Below, in pieces: positions 46,707-60,324 of a stretch of 64,000 nucleotides of DNA. The notes under the pieces are model-generated. The model was not told the DNA's origin. It was given only the letters and a program-made list of their open reading frames with translations, and searched no databases. Position 1 is the first letter of the stretch. Each line of letters opens with the position of its first letter. Origin of the DNA: Cavia porcellus (taxonomy: Eukaryota; Chordata; Mammalia; Rodentia; Caviidae); contig NW_026947485.1 in the NCBI RefSeq assembly GCF_034190915.1, positions 33,617,519 to 33,681,518 of the forward strand. Direction: 5' to 3'. A program made the position numbers and the translations under genes.

Positions 46707-47156
46707 TGTTGGAGGCCAGGCCTCAAGACAAAATCACTAAGTCTACCTGCCTCCTTGAGACATAAACAATAAATTAAGATTCGGATCAGTGTCCCTGGAG
46801 GTTGACCAGAACTCCCTGGTTCCTCTTCCTAAAAGTGTCCTTCTTCTCTCTCTGTACACTTGCTACATGACCCGCTTCCCCACTGGATCAACACTGCCTG
46901 AACTGCTAAACTTGTAATCTTAATGGTTGATTATAGTATTGTCTCACTTTGTGCCCATCTCATGATTTTGCTCCTACCTTGTGATTTTGCTCTATAAAAC
47001 TTAACTCTGTAGCATGCAGTCCGCAGCAACTCATTTTGTGTTTCCTTTCCTGTCTGCCTCTCAGGAGCTATCTCTCCCACAATAAATATTTCCTACTTTT
47101 AACCTCCATTGTTCCTTAGAACTCATTCTGTGGTTCTGGGGAAAACAAACACGGCA
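46707..47156 (+). mobile_element. Solo LTR of an endogenous retrovirus
   Basis: The block is bounded by TG (TGTTGGAGGCC) and CA (ACACGGCA) and is 450 bp long. It has a TATA-like CTCTATAAAACTTAACTC at about 46989, an AATAAA at about 47081 (CCCACAATAAATATTTCC), and a GT-rich 3' end (GTGGTTCTGGGGAAAAC). Four-base flanks CATC and TATC differ by one base and may be the target duplication. The plan fits a class I-type LTR rather than MaLR. It is non-coding and stands alone. Confidence 0.7.
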
Positions 47157-47429
47157 TATCTGAGATTGAACATTGTGTGTTACATTTATTTCCCCTATAT
47201 CAATTTCGCCATGGTATACTAGCCATGAACAACTTTAAAAGGAAGAAAATTCTCTCACCCTCCTCAGCTTCTGGTGACCATCACTCTACTCTCTGCTTCT
47301 ATGAATTCAAGTGTTTAAATAGTCTCTACCTAACATCATAGTACATGTCTATCCATGTCTGATCTAGTCCATTTAAAGTAGGTCTTCTGGGGAGTGGGTG
47401 AGGAAAGGAGAATCAAAAGGTAAAGGTCC

Positions 47430-47697
47430 AGTTAGATAAGTCTTAGTAACCTACTACACAGCATGGTGACTATGGTTAATAATGTATTATATAACTCAAA
47501 GTTGCTAAGGGTAGATTTGAAATGTTATCACTGCAAAAAAAAAATTATAAGTCAGCAAAGTGATGGATATGGTAATTAGTCTGACTTGATCATTCCACAA
47601 TGGACACATGCTTTGAAACATCACTTTGCACCCCAAAAATGTATGACTACTAGTTTTCAATTAAGAATAAAATTAAATTAAAAAATAAAAGACAGTT
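47430..47697 (+). mobile_element. Old L1 3' UTR fragment
   Basis: GCATGGTGACTATGGTTAAT, GTGATGGATATGGTAATTAG, CACTTTGCACCCCAAAAATG and a final AAATTAAATTAAAAAATAAA follow the order of the 3' UTR of old mammalian L1 elements. Confidence 0.75.
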
Positions 47698-50600
47698 TCA
47701 CTGAATAAAAGGAGACTGGGACTGAGGCTGCTGCAGGCAGGGTAAGAAGTGTTGAAAGAACCTGTCCTTTTGTGTTGAGCAGTCATTTCCAGTCAATGAA
47801 GATACTTTTCTGATTGTTAATGTTTCAAGATTCTTTTTAAAAAAATAAAAAACATAGTTACCATTCAATTTCCACCTAACCATAAATCATTGTATAAATG
47901 CTTCAGAGTGGGGAAAGGGAGTGGGAAGGGATCTGGACAATTTCTGGTATATTTACTGTATTCTAATAACTGCATCAAAAGCTTTTCTATTTTTCTTTAG
48001 ATGTATAAAACCAGAAAAGAAGGAACTGGGGAGACTTTCCATTCAGGCATCACTGTCTTACTCGCCAGCACTGCCATTTTTCTCTCTAAAGATGAGGGAT
48101 GGAACTTATTTCCCTTTCCATTTTATTAAAATAGCTCAATATCCTCTGTGGTTAGAAACACAATATTGATTTTTTAAAAAAGTGCCTAAACAAGGTAAAC
48201 ACTAACACAGGACTCCCATAGCTATTTAAAAATAAAATTCATCCCCTGTTAGCTATTTCCTGTCAGAAATTACAGAGAGTTGATTTACAGAGAAATTAGT
48301 AGCAATAGCAGCAAATACTGATGAATCAACATGGATAAAGCACTCCATGTGCCCAAGTAAACTATCCTCCCTACTCACAGCGGTAATTCTGTGATGTAGA
48401 AATATTATTTTGTGCTTTGGGGTTTGTCCCTCATGAGCACAATGGGCTTTCACTGTACTCATAACTTCTCTTGAAGCATTTTTAAAACTACTAAATCTGG
48501 GGACGTTGTAAGATTTCTCTGAATGCCATTTGAACCCATGTGGTGGTGTAATGTTTTGCATTATTGTATGCAAAAAGAATTCTTTCAGAAGAGCTCTGTT
48601 GAGCTGGCTGGGGGACTAGGAAAAGAAAAAAAAATGATTCTGTCAAATGACTATGAAAGCAAACACGGACAATGAGAGAACCACAAACTGCTCAATACTT
48701 GCAATTGACTCTGGAAGTATTCATTTGGTTTGTAAAAATCTCTAAGAAATGGTGGCATGGTGCTCACACTTACGCTATCAACCATTTCTTGAAAGAATTT
48801 TCCTCTTTCCCTACCAGGCTGTGAACATGAATGACAGGAATGTAGTGATGCTCCCCAGCTTGGTGTCAGAGCAGATGGCCACCTGCCCTGTGCAGCCTGC
48901 CAAAAAAGCCAGATTCATAACTAATTATGTGTTTCCCCTTTGGGCCTAAGATGTGGCTGGGAATGGTCCAATCCTGCTGTGAAATGAGAACAAATGAACA
49001 TCTTCCTTAGAGTTAGCACTGGTCATTAAACCTTATACATACGTGGCTTGATGGACAGCTACTTCTGTGTGTGACTTTTGCACTACCAGCACATGTTGGC
49101 TATGGACTAGGTGTAGCCCGCTTCCTGTTCTTTTTCTCTTAGCCTCTATAGGAAAACAATTCTAAGGGAGGGGGAAAAAGATGCCATTTGAATCAGAAGT
49201 GAAAAGCTAAATCCTACGGCTGAGCAATGCATACTTTTGACTTCCTGTATCTAATGCCCTTATCTGTCCAGTACAAGAATTTGCAACATAAATATACTGA
49301 TGTAGCACAGCAGAGAGTGTTTCATGTTTTGATTTCTCTATCTCCACTGCCAACAGCCATGTGCACCATGATGAGAACCCAATGAACAGTGGCCAGAGGG
49401 TCATCAGGAAAGAAGAGTCTGTGAAACAGGGCAGTGTCTCAGGTCAAATTCTTGCAAGAAGAGATTGTCAGATGAATGGGCGAAAAAGCAGAGAGCTGAG
49501 GAATGTATCCAACTTCCCTGTTTGAACTCAGCAAGGAGATGACTTCCAAGGTTAGTCCTGGAATGCCCTTACAGGGTTCAATAGGAAGAGTACAGTAGAT
49601 ATAGCAGCTGCATGTCAGACAGAGGGAGGCACAGGGCAGATACTTTGAGGTTTCTTTGACTCCTGGGCAGGGATCAGAAAAAAGTCAGAGGTTTCCTATG
49701 TCCTGCAGAGGGGCATGGGAGACAGCTATTACTGCTTACTGAAGCATTGTGAGAGGTGGTGCCATGCTTAAGGGCAAGATGGGCATTTTCCCGAGTTGAG
49801 GACCAAGCAGGAGTCACAGGCAGACCTCAGCACAGCCCAGAGCACCAGGATCAGTGTGACAGAGTCAAAGTAGTAGAGAGGAAGAGTTACCAACCTTGGC
49901 TAAAGATGTCACTTAGGACTTGGAGTGGTCAAGTAGAGAAGACATCACCACAGACATAACAGGTACCAAAGATTAACCCAAGGAACCGTGCTGCCTTGGA
50001 AGCAACAGAGAGAAAAATAAGGAAACCTGAAAGTCTCAGCATCTCCCCTTAGTGAGTTACCTAAAAAGACTTTAAAATATTAGATTGTGTAAGATTCATG
50101 AAGAAAATTGTAAGTAGATATCTCCCTCTCCTTTCCTTTTTTCCTTCCTCTCTACAACACCCCATTACAGACCCAGCAAGGGGTACACGAAGAACATCAA
50201 ATCATACACAGGAAATGCAGAAGTCACAGTTTCTTAGTCTCTCTGTGTGTGCTGTGAGTAAGAGTCTGGCCCTGGGAAGCAGAAATGGATACACAACCAA
50301 AGCTACCCTCAGGGACTGACATCTGGTATGGAAAGTGAGTACAAAGACAACTATCATCTTCCACAATAAACCCTGTTGACATGGCTATAGTCAAATAGTC
50401 TCAAAGCACAGCAAAGATGGAAATTATTCCAAGGTGTGGCAGGAAAGTTTACAAACATTAGTGGACAAGTGGGATTCAATTATTCAAATTGGCCACCATG
50501 TTATGTGTGCTCAATATCTCTGCTTTTTGTGCTAGATCCACAAGTCCTGAGGGTACAGGCTGGTAGAGAAGCCAGCTAAATTTCACAGATACAAGAGTTC

Positions 50601-51935
50601 TTAACATAGACTATGCAATGGCTTTGATGGAAAAATCCATTAAGATTGGGCTTGTCAACTTCAATGCTTAAAAAGCATCCAGAAACCCAAAGTTGAAAGC
50701 AATCAGTTATAAAACTTTTTCCACCTACCTCTGAAGAGTAACAGTACTTTAAAAGAAATACTACAAAAAGGGAAAGGCAGAATACAAGCTTCTTTCCAAG
50801 TGACTTTTTGAACTTCTCCCTTCAGCTTTGGGAATTTCCTACTTTTGGCATCCCTGAAGAAGGAGGCAAATAGGATTCCGGTATGCTATTTATGTCCTGT
50901 TAGAGCATAAATAGTGCAATACACCTGACAACCCACAATCTGCTTCACCAGACAGACAGAGTAAAGGAGACACACACATTGAGAGGGGGAAAGGAGGAGG
51001 CCTGGCAGCTGTTGTGAGGTGTAGGTGCTCCAGCTGGAACAGCTGTTATTGCCCTTCAGCTTCTGCAGGGTAAGGAAAGAGCCACCCACTTGAGATGCCT
51101 CCTGTGGACAGAAGCTCTCACTGCCTCATACAGTGAAAAGTATAAGGGAGAGAAAGAAAAGTGGAGGAGCCTTTTAAAAAAGATTATCTGTCCTCCCCCC
51201 TCCAACATGTAGTCTGTAAGGTAAGGCAGGAACTCCAAAAGAACAGAGAATGAGTATATATAGCAGCTCTTGTAGCAGTAACTGCTTTTTTTTCCTACTT
51301 CAGTCTCAAGAGTAGAGGGCAGATGCAGGCTAAGAGGACTCTGCTTTGGAGAGTGATTCTGTGTTGTCACTTCAATCAGCCAACCTATCACTGAAGCAAA
51401 GTCATGGAATCATTTCATACTGATGGCTACAGCTCCGTTAGTGATTCTTAATGGGCTGCTTCAGCACCCACAGCTGGACAAAATGTTTAGGTACTACAGG
51501 GGGAACTGTTCTGGGTACTACTGTTGGTCTGAGGTCTCACAGAAAAGGAAGGAAACACATTTTCCATATCCCAGCGAGGATGGTAAGGACAGAAATTGAA
51601 CCTGTGCAATAAATAACTAAAGCAGGGAAGACTTGAGCAGCTGAATCACCAAAATAAATTATTTCATCACCAGAAAGGAAGCTTCCTTACTCTTAGAGGG
51701 TTTCTCTGTTTCTGTGTGCACTTACAAGCTCTTTTAACTCTCTTGGTAAGGATTTGACCACTATCATTCAATAAGAGTAGCTTCCAAATGCTTTCTTAGT
51801 TATATGTTTGTGGTATGTTTGCCTTTATGGTAAGCAGTCAACAAGTAATGCAAAAGAGGTAAGAAAGGAGAAAAGAAAGACCTTATCTTAAAGAAGTACT
51901 GGTAATAATAACAATATTGTTCTAAATAAGAGTTC
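47698..51935. other. 4.2 kb without recognised gene or repeat
   Basis: The short open frames show no conserved motif, signal peptide or membrane pattern worth naming. It could hold undetected, strongly diverged repeats or a regulatory element. Confidence 0.45.
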
Positions 51936-52075
51936 AATGATTCCCAAAGCCAGCAGCACAGTCTAATTTCCTAGGGAGATTTTTAAAAATGTAGAAGCGC
52001 AGGTCTGACTTTAGACCCCAGTGTGAAATGCCATAGTAATGCTGATGATATGATCTTGTGAGATAGAGCTAACAC
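51936..52075 (+). mobile_element. MER5-like hAT DNA transposon fragment
   Basis: ATGATTCCCAAAGCCAGCAG, then CAGTCTAATTTCCTAGGGAG and ATTTTTAAAAATGTAGAAGC resemble MER5 (GGTTCTCAA..., CACATTAGAATCACCTGGGA, GCTTTTAAAAATAC). Confidence 0.6.
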
Positions 52076-55000
52076 TTTCAACCAAATTAACCTAATAATA
52101 CGCTACTTTGTGAAGGTTTTAGTCATCTTGACGAGTACTTCTAAAATTATGTTCCTTAGAACACTTGCCCCACATGATGTTAACATGAATGATTAAAGAA
52201 AAGCTTTCTGCATGCAAATATTTTGGAAATTAGGATTAAACAAAGTTAAACAGTGTATTTAGTCTTTGTCATCTCAGAGCTTTTAACATAGATGTGCACT
52301 CAGAATATCAGGGATAAGGCAGTCATGTGTAGCATTTCCTGATGGATTAGGCAAAGCTTTGTGCTTTCTTTTGTAAATCTCCCAGGATTAGAATGCCCTG
52401 TTGCCTGGGATTTGGGAAGTGTAGCTCAAGCATGGCCCTGGAGCTCAACAGCCCTGGTTATGCAAGTGTGCTCATGAAGCTGGGGATTAAGCAAGCCTGA
52501 GATGAAGTGATAATTGTAAATCTACAAATGAGTTTTATCTCCTTTTTTATATGGGAAAAATGTCCTATTTCACATTAAAATAGAAGATAAAGAGGAGGAA
52601 ATATATGATTATGCATTCATGGAAGGAAAATAGTATACCATGGCATGTGATTCTCCTTGAAAGCTGTCTTTTTTGCTAACATTTCACTCACTTTGTGTGG
52701 TTTCTCTCTTTTCTAAAGTTGTATTTATATTTTTACCCATATGATTTCCTAAGTGAAATTAGAGAAACAGTTTCACATAACTCAATGTAGTTCACTTTAA
52801 AGTCAGCAATGATGAAAGAATATTTTAAAACATCTTTTCCTTTTGTCTTCAAACACCACCTTCCTCTAATATTTTTTCTTTCTCTCCCTGCTGGCCACTT
52901 GACATAAGTTACAGGGACAAATAGGTTCACCATTATGACTGCAAAACCTTAAGTGTGCTGTTACATATTTGGAATACTGTCTGGAAGTTAAGAACAGACC
53001 CACAAAGTATAAATTCTTCCACATTTACATGCTTTCAGTTAGAAGAATTTCTGGCCAAGACTATAAGTAACTTGACATGATTAATATTTTAGGTTTTTTT
53101 TCTTTTCAACAGTCAGAAAACAAAAGTAAATAGTTTATCCACCTTAGAACAGTCTCAAATATAATGTTAGTATGTGACTTTTTAGAACACTTTTCCAAAT
53201 ATTCTCCCAAAGTAGAGGTGTTTGTGTGTGTGTATATGTGTGTGTATAGATTTTTAAAAATTAAAACATCTGTGAAATGTGAGATGAAAATAGTTTGTTT
53301 TAGTTCTATGACTCATTAGAGAATGTTTCAAAGGAACTATTTCACAAATAATAAGCATACTTTTCTCTGGTATTTCCTTTCATAGTCTCCTACTTGATTT
53401 TCTTACATTTTAAAAACTTGTTTTATTTGTATTTCAAAAAACTACAGTAATTGCTAGAAATTTATAAAACACTATTAGAAATAAAAATCACATCAAAAGT
53501 AACAACATATACTGATAAAATTATATAATATATTGTATAATTATTAATCATACATCTATAGATAATTTTTATAGATATTTTTAACCTTCCTTAAAAAGTT
53601 ATTTAGTAGTAGCTTTGCATTTTTAATATACTGTAAATCTCTATGGTGAAATGTTTTTCTACAACACAATTTTAATAACAATATATGCATATATATATAT
53701 ATATATATACACCATAGTTTATACAATAAATCCATACATATAGAACATACATGTTATTTCTAATTGTTGATATTATAATTCTTATCTAAAGGATTTTATT
53801 TTCTGTGTGTGGTTTTTAGGATTAAAGCCAGAGCCTCCCCAAAAGTAATCACATGCTCTACCCAATCTACTCTACTCTCTTAGTCTGTGATAGCTTTATA
53901 ACTACATCTTTCTGTATTTTTTTCTTTTATTATCCCTAACTGCATCTTTCTTTGTTTTAGCAATCCCATCTCCAGCACAACAGAAGCATGTCTACTTCTC
54001 TGAATATTCATAAAACCAGGCAAGGCTGTAGAAGGGCAATGGAAATCTATTTGCACAGATGTATATCAGATGTATATTTTGGGGTTTTTTTTTTTTTTTT
54101 GGATTTTCAATGGAAATTTTGGGAAGAAGGATTTGAGACAAGATAATCATCTTTACCAAGAATGCCTCCCTCCATTCCAAGCCAATTTTGAATGGAGGAA
54201 GGTATATTCCTAGTACAAAGAAGTAAAGAAGGGACCTCCTATCCTTGCTGCCATCTATCAGACAAACAGGAAAGTTCCCAACATTCCTGCAGTCTACTGC
54301 ACTGTCAGGTGGACTTAGCAGCGCATCAATTCCAGTTCTACTCTGAACCAGGTACATGGATGTGTATTTGGACATTCCCATTTAACACTGCTCACTCTTG
54401 GAGATAATGCAGAGCAGCAAAGAGGACCCCGTGATATCGTAAGCCCTAGGAGAGCACAAAATGCCCAGTTACTAACAGGGGTGTTAAAAAAAAAGAGAAA
54501 AACATCACAGATTGTATGCCAAGTGTAATAAAAGTCTTGAACCAAGGAAAATAAAACAGAGAGAGTGAAAGAAAAGGAGGTGAGGGTTTAGGGAAGAATG
54601 GAGGCAGAGAAATGGTGTGAGGAAACTCTTAAGAGCGAACAATAATGTAAAGAGACTAATCTAGCACATATTCCATTTTGTCTAAAGTAATTTAAAGTTA
54701 TATAATATACAGTATAATTATCTATAAAATTTATTAACATTGAAAGATGCTCATAATACATGAAATGGTTATATACACACATCTACAAAAATATATATGT
54801 TCTCAGTTTATTACCTACACAGTCTACATAATAAAAACTCCTTCTTAACTTTCCTAAACAATTCTGAAAAATATCTAATAAGTTTGCCTTAATTCTAAAA
54901 TCAAAATATTATGTTTTCTGTTACATACTGAAGTACTTTCTAATCATATATTTTATCTGAACAAATAAACTTCACACACTGACATGTAACAAGGCAAAAG

Positions 55001-56464
55001 ATATTATGTTACTTAATAAAGTAATCATTAAATAGAAACAAATCACAATAATGAAGTGTTTTTATGAAACTATTCAGTTTCTAATGAATATAAATTTATA
55101 TGAAAAAGAAACTTTGTGAAAGGAAAATAAAGCCTTTGCAATATTGAGGTCATAGGATACCACAAGGAAAATACCTTAAACCACTAAAATAAATCTTTTC
55201 ATGAAAAACAGAAAAGTATCTCTTAAGATATATGTAATGACAAAACATTTAAATAATTCATAATGTATTTTCTGTTAGTAAGTCATGTTAAGATTCGATT
55301 ATTTTAAAAAATATGCCATAAGATATAAGGAAAATTAATGAGTGAAAACCATTAATAAACTAATTTAATCAGTAAATTTCTCTAAAAATGTAATTTTTCA
55401 TACATTGCTATTCAAATTAAATATAAATTGTATGCAAATATTACAAGATCAGGATCTCAGATCAATCTCTGCCATTAATATAAAACATACAACTTCTCAA
55501 TTTTGAACACAATGTACTCTTGTTAACTTTAACTTATGTAATATTTTAAGAATTTAAATTATCATGACAGTTCATGGTTTTGCCAAAGCTTCAAAATGAG
55601 GACCTTGGAATGGGAAAACTATTTTCTTGTACTCTTTGCAAAGTTAGGAACCTAAATCAAAGAGGAAAATACTTGGTGAAATTCATTTTTATTACAATGT
55701 AATCATGTTTTACAGCTGCCCATGGGATATCTAGGAAATTACATCTGCAACTTTAATCAAACAGCCAACATTAATGCTTATTTAATAATCAGTTCTTTCG
55801 TTATCTCTAGTATGGAGATAAATATGAGTGAGGTAGGGTAGGAAGTGATTGTTGTCTTCTTAATCTTATTCTGACCTTCAGTCTTGGTTTTCCTATTTAT
55901 AATTGGACTATGTAAATAGAGCAGTGAATATGGGCTCACTAGAAAATTCAGATACAGCGAAGATTTTCATAGTTTCATGAGCAACCTTCTGAGTGCCCAG
56001 AAACCAAGAAGGCCTAACATAGTCTTTTGGAGTCATGTTTGTCCTTCTAAGTCCATATCAACTCAGACAGCAGCTGGTCCAGCTTGGATTGACATAGACT
56101 GGGCAACTGGAAAATAAACCATTTTAGCTCGTGGATTAGTACTTGAGAGAAATACAAAATGAAATGAGAAAGCAATTTGTGAGTCTATCTTTTTCTTTCA
56201 GCAAAATAAATGTACAGTAAAATACATTTTCATAGGGCCAATCTTAATACTAAGAAGATGTTTAGATCTGAAGTCCCTATGTCCTTGGCTAAGTGTACAG
56301 CTGAGTCAATAGTATGTGCTGTTGTAAAGACCATGGTAAGCTAGAAATTAGAAAAGACACAAGACATTTCCAGTTGAGTGAAAGACACTAATTCATTCAG
56401 ATTACACTGAATAAGTAAAAACTAAAAAAGAGATAGCCCAACAATCTAGTCTCATCTTTGGAGT
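52076..56464. other. AT-rich non-coding stretch with simple repeats
   Basis: No gene is recognised. A (TG)n-like stretch lies at 53220-53248, an (AT)n of about 12 units at 53687-53709 and a T run at 54085-54101. Confidence 0.55.
53687..53709. repeat. (AT)n microsatellite
   Basis: About 11 AT units after TATATGCATAT. Confidence 0.9.
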
Positions 56465-56665
56465 TTAAAGACTGCTATCACAAAACCTGGCTTCGTCACT
56501 TTTGAGTTATATGACACAGAAAAAGTCCCCAAATTTTTATGTTTTCATTGCTAAAACAGGTAAAGGGTATGTACCACACAGATTTTGAGAGAGTTAACTA
56601 CTTATAATAATATATGTATAATGCTGAGCACAGTGCTTCAAAGCCCTCAGTAGCTGCTCTTAGAG
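56465..56665 (+). mobile_element. MIR SINE
   Basis: ACCTGGCTTCGTCACTTTTG, GAGTTATATGACACAGAAAA, TTTTCATTGCTAAAACAGGT and TATAATGCTGAGCACAGTGC follow the MIR order (CTCTGCCACTT, AGCTGTGTGACC, CATCTGTAAAATGGG, GCACAGTGCC). Confidence 0.7.
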
Positions 56666-57254
56666 CATGTGTGTGTACATATGTTGTACTAGGTACTCTG
56701 CCAGCTATTTAAGCAACAGAGGTACAAGGCAGAATTAAAAGATGATTAACTGAAGAGCACAAGCAGACAATGAGCCAACCATCTCCTGATACGTGGGATA
56801 TCTACATATAAGGGTGCATGAGTGTCCATATGGGTATGTACATGAGTGTCTCCATGCAGGTGTGCATGTTTCTTACCTCACAGTCAGAAAAAACTTCAGA
56901 AAGTGGAATTGCTGAGCTCAATAGCATAGGTAAGATAATATTTCTTGTTCAATAAAATATAGAGTAAGAAAAGTAGCATTCAAGACACAATACATAGATC
57001 TAAACTTCATTATAAGTAGACCTGCACATAATTCTTTCCTTCCAATAACATAAAACCCTCTATGAAGAGGGTTGACCATGACTCACAGCTCACTCTGTAC
57101 AGACTTATACCAGGAAAAATCAGCAGGACTTCCCGTAAAACTTTATAGGAAGCAAGTGTGTGAGTTCCATTTTATGAAGTGTGAATCTAATGAAATAGGC
57201 TCTAGGAACTGCTGTGAGGCGCTCTACCTGTGAACAATGATGGAAACATAATCA
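56666..57254. other. No feature recognised
   Basis: Contains a small run of imperfect GTGCATGAGTGTCCATATGG repeats near 56812-56870; nothing else identified. Confidence 0.5.
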
Positions 57255-57345
57255 CATGCCCCACAAACTAGACTGTAAGTTCCCTGTTGATGGGTAATGC
57301 CATCTATACATTTATTTATAATTTTGTATTCCTCCCTTTCGTTTC
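57255..57345 (+). mobile_element. L2 3' end fragment
   Basis: CCCCACAAACTAGACTGTAA, GTTCCCTGTTGATGGGTAAT and ATAATTTTGTATTCC resemble the L2 3' end (ACTAGACTGTGAGCTCCTTGA..., TTTGTATTCCC). Confidence 0.5.
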
Positions 57346-58469
57346 ATTCTTCATTGAAAGTTAATGTATTACCACTCATTGGCAGGCACTGTATTTTAGT
57401 GTGAAGGTAACCAAATAAGGATAATAAAATCTGTGAATGTGAAAAATGATTCCAAAAACACAAGCAGATTTATTATACATAGTTGGAAAATATATCTTAT
57501 ATGAAGGCATTCATAAAATGAGTTAACTTTTCTATGCACAAGTTCTTTGGAAATATACTTGCAGAATCATTTACTTTCGATGTCAGAAAACACCTGGGAA
57601 CAAATGAAAATTACTAGTATGAGTCAAGAAGTTTTATATGCCACCAAATAACTGAAGTAAAATAAAACCTTATAGGAGAAATAAATGAGTTCCCCGGAAA
57701 ACTGGTTATGAAGAGGTATAACAAATTACTTAAAAACGAAATTAACATGGACCCAGTATCCATATAAAAACTGTGTAACAGGACACCTACCATTTTAATT
57801 TTATTTAACAACTTTCAGTAGGGAAATGTTTAAGAAAGTGACATTCAATCACAAGTCAAAAGCTCTATAACCTATGACGTTGCTGGCAAATCTTTTAGAG
57901 TTTTGAACCATAACAAGCATGTGCCACTGTTTGTCACCACCCATCTAGAAAATATTTTAAGTGGTGAAAAGATTCAATATCATATTATTTTTGTAATTTG
58001 TGCTTCTTGATAAGACTGTTGTTTTACTGCATCATTAATCTCAATACCAAGTTCTGTAGGGAATGCCAAAGTTCACTGCCTGTGTGGGACTAGATGGCAA
58101 AATTCCCCTCTGCAGCATAGGCATGTGAGCAATGCATGCCGCTGTATTTTGCGTATCCCACCAGTGTAGGGCACGTGCAATTGACACTTAAGTGGTAAGG
58201 TGGCATGTCTTTGTCAGTTGCTGAGTCCTCCCTATCAACATCCAACATCGATAAAGATGGGAATTCAGTTCCATGGCACTGACATGTAAATGCTCTGGTT
58301 TGTATGGGTCATTCCAGTTAGCCTTCCAAACAAAACTATGACTATGACTAGCTAATATTACTGTTTCTATTTCACACATAAGAATGCTGTTTTAAAGAAT
58401 TCAACTTTTATAGGGTCACAAAACTGTAAGTAATGCCGTTCAATGCAGAGCCTGTTACGTTGTAGTTGT
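57346..58469. other. No gene or repeat recognised
   Basis: AT-rich, non-coding; open frames short and without features. Confidence 0.5.
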
Positions 58470-58522
58470 TGCTTTGGTACCAGGAATCAAACTCATGACT
58501 TCTCGCTTGCCAGGCCAGAGCC
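58470..58522 (-). mobile_element. ID-like SINE fragment, antisense
   Basis: Plus strand reads TTGGTACCAGGAATCAAACT, CATGACTTCTCGCTTGCCAG. This is the reverse complement of the ID-type B-box half and CCAGTACC end. Confidence 0.65.
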
Positions 58523-59504
58523 TGTGATTCTAACTATATGTTATTCAACAAAATAATATGGATCAGAAAAACTAACAAGTGATTAAACAAATGAATAAGG
58601 CAGAATAAAATGAAGTAAACACCATGGTTATATTCCTATTGTCCTGTAGTTTGAGGTAGAATATTCTTCAATTTCCATCTATATATTCTCCACATCAAAA
58701 TTAGATTCCCAAAGGCAATGCCTGATACTAGGAACACTGTTATTCAATAGAATGAGCTAAAGTGAAGTGAAGTAACATGAGGCAGAGGCTGTGCTCTTCA
58801 CACACTGACACGAATAGCATATTTTTGATGGCTTACTTTATATTCTAACTAAATTAACCCAAAAGTGAGTCAGTTCATTTTCAATTTATTGAATCTATCA
58901 AACTGTTGTGATGTTTTACAAATGCTTTCTGCATAATTGGGGGTGAAGTGCTATAAAACAGTAGTAGACTAAAATACTACAGCTAATACTTATTGGTGAC
59001 AATGTGCAGTTTAAAACCATTTCTTTAAAACATCCTTATGATGGTCTATTCAATGAGTCAACTTGGTTAGGCCGCTGTTGCCAGTGATTCAAACATTAGT
59101 GTAGACAAGAGTGTTTTCTAATGTAATTAAAATTCACAATAAAGGAAGTATTACTAGATGTTCTAGATGGCGCAGCTAAAAGGCTTTGAAGGCAGGACTG
59201 AGGCTTCTCAAGAATACATTTTGCCTATGCAAAGTAGTTTCAACCAAGCCTGGGAGCCCCAGGGAGCCCATCCTGATGGTCTCCCTGCAGAGATCAGACT
59301 TACCCTGCCAGATCTTCTGAACTACAGAAGCCTATTTCTTGTAATAACTCTCTTACTGTCTGCCTTATACTGGCTCTGCTTTTCTGATTGAACCCTAATT
59401 GGTACAATTATAAAGCACCAGCTAGGACTTCCTGCCACCATTGAATGATACATTAGTTTTAAACTAACACACAGACATGTGGGCATTTATAGCTCAATGG
59501 ATTA
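58523..59504. other. No gene recognised; possible repeat remnant at 59160-59400
   Basis: The end of the 59160-59400 segment (TGGCTCTGCTTTTCTGATTG, AACCCTAATTGGTACA) resembles a common mammalian repeat end (TTCTCTGGAGAACCCTGACTAATAC), but the family cannot be assigned. An open frame of 74 codons across it has no coding character. Confidence 0.4.
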
Positions 59505-59560
59505 TCATGTCGTAGATGCTCAACAAATGTTTTAAGAATGAATAAATGAAAGGATGCATG
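59505..59560 (+). mobile_element. L2/MIR-type 3' end fragment
   Basis: GTAGATGCTCAACAAATGTT followed by AAGAATGAATAAATGAAAGG matches the shared L2/MIR 3' end (GTAGGTGCTCAATAAATGTT, GAATGAATGAATG). Confidence 0.5.
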
Positions 59561-60324
59561 AATGGGTTTTTTGATAGGTGAAGTCTTTCACTTTACATGT
59601 GAGATTCATCAGTGCAATGTTTGAGATCCAAAGCAAAGAAACTACACTTGCCAATAAATACCTGAAAATCTTTCATTCTCCTCATCTTAAAGGTAATAAT
59701 TTATACACTCAAATTTTACAGATCTCTCACCCAGGATGCCATTAAGTGTAATTACTATCAAATCTGAAAGTACTCTTATCATCATGAGAAGAAAAAAAAT
59801 CCAGGCAAAGATAAGATAAAAAATCAGGGCTGAAGTCTGCTAACTGGTTACCCACATGTCACTTTCTAGTTACAACTAGGTTAAGTGGATAGTTTTGACC
59901 ATTATGGCTATTTCTACACATTGGGAATCCGTGGCTTCAACCACTGGCAGAAAATAATTGATTCTTGGATGCCCTCTAATATCATACACATGCAAATGGA
60001 ACTCTATAAATAAAACTCCATGCCTCCCATCTAAGGAAATTATTCTATCCACTCTTGCTATCACAACTTTGACCTCAAATGCCTGGACTCTTTGCCTTCA
60101 CATCTTGGCTCTCTTATTTTGCTCCATTTGGGGGTTGTCCCAGGAGTCAGACCCAAGCTGTTTTAGATAAGGTCACCAGGGCACTGGCCTCTACAGGCTC
60201 ATCAACACCAAAGAGGGAGCTGAGTGGGAAGGTAAAAAATAAACTTCCACTCTGCATCACCACTTAGGGGCAATAAAATACCACACACATACACACTTCA
60301 GAAGTTTGGGGGGAACTGAAGATA
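59561..60324. other. No feature recognised
   Basis: Non-coding; the open frames on both strands overlap each other and lack features. Confidence 0.5.
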
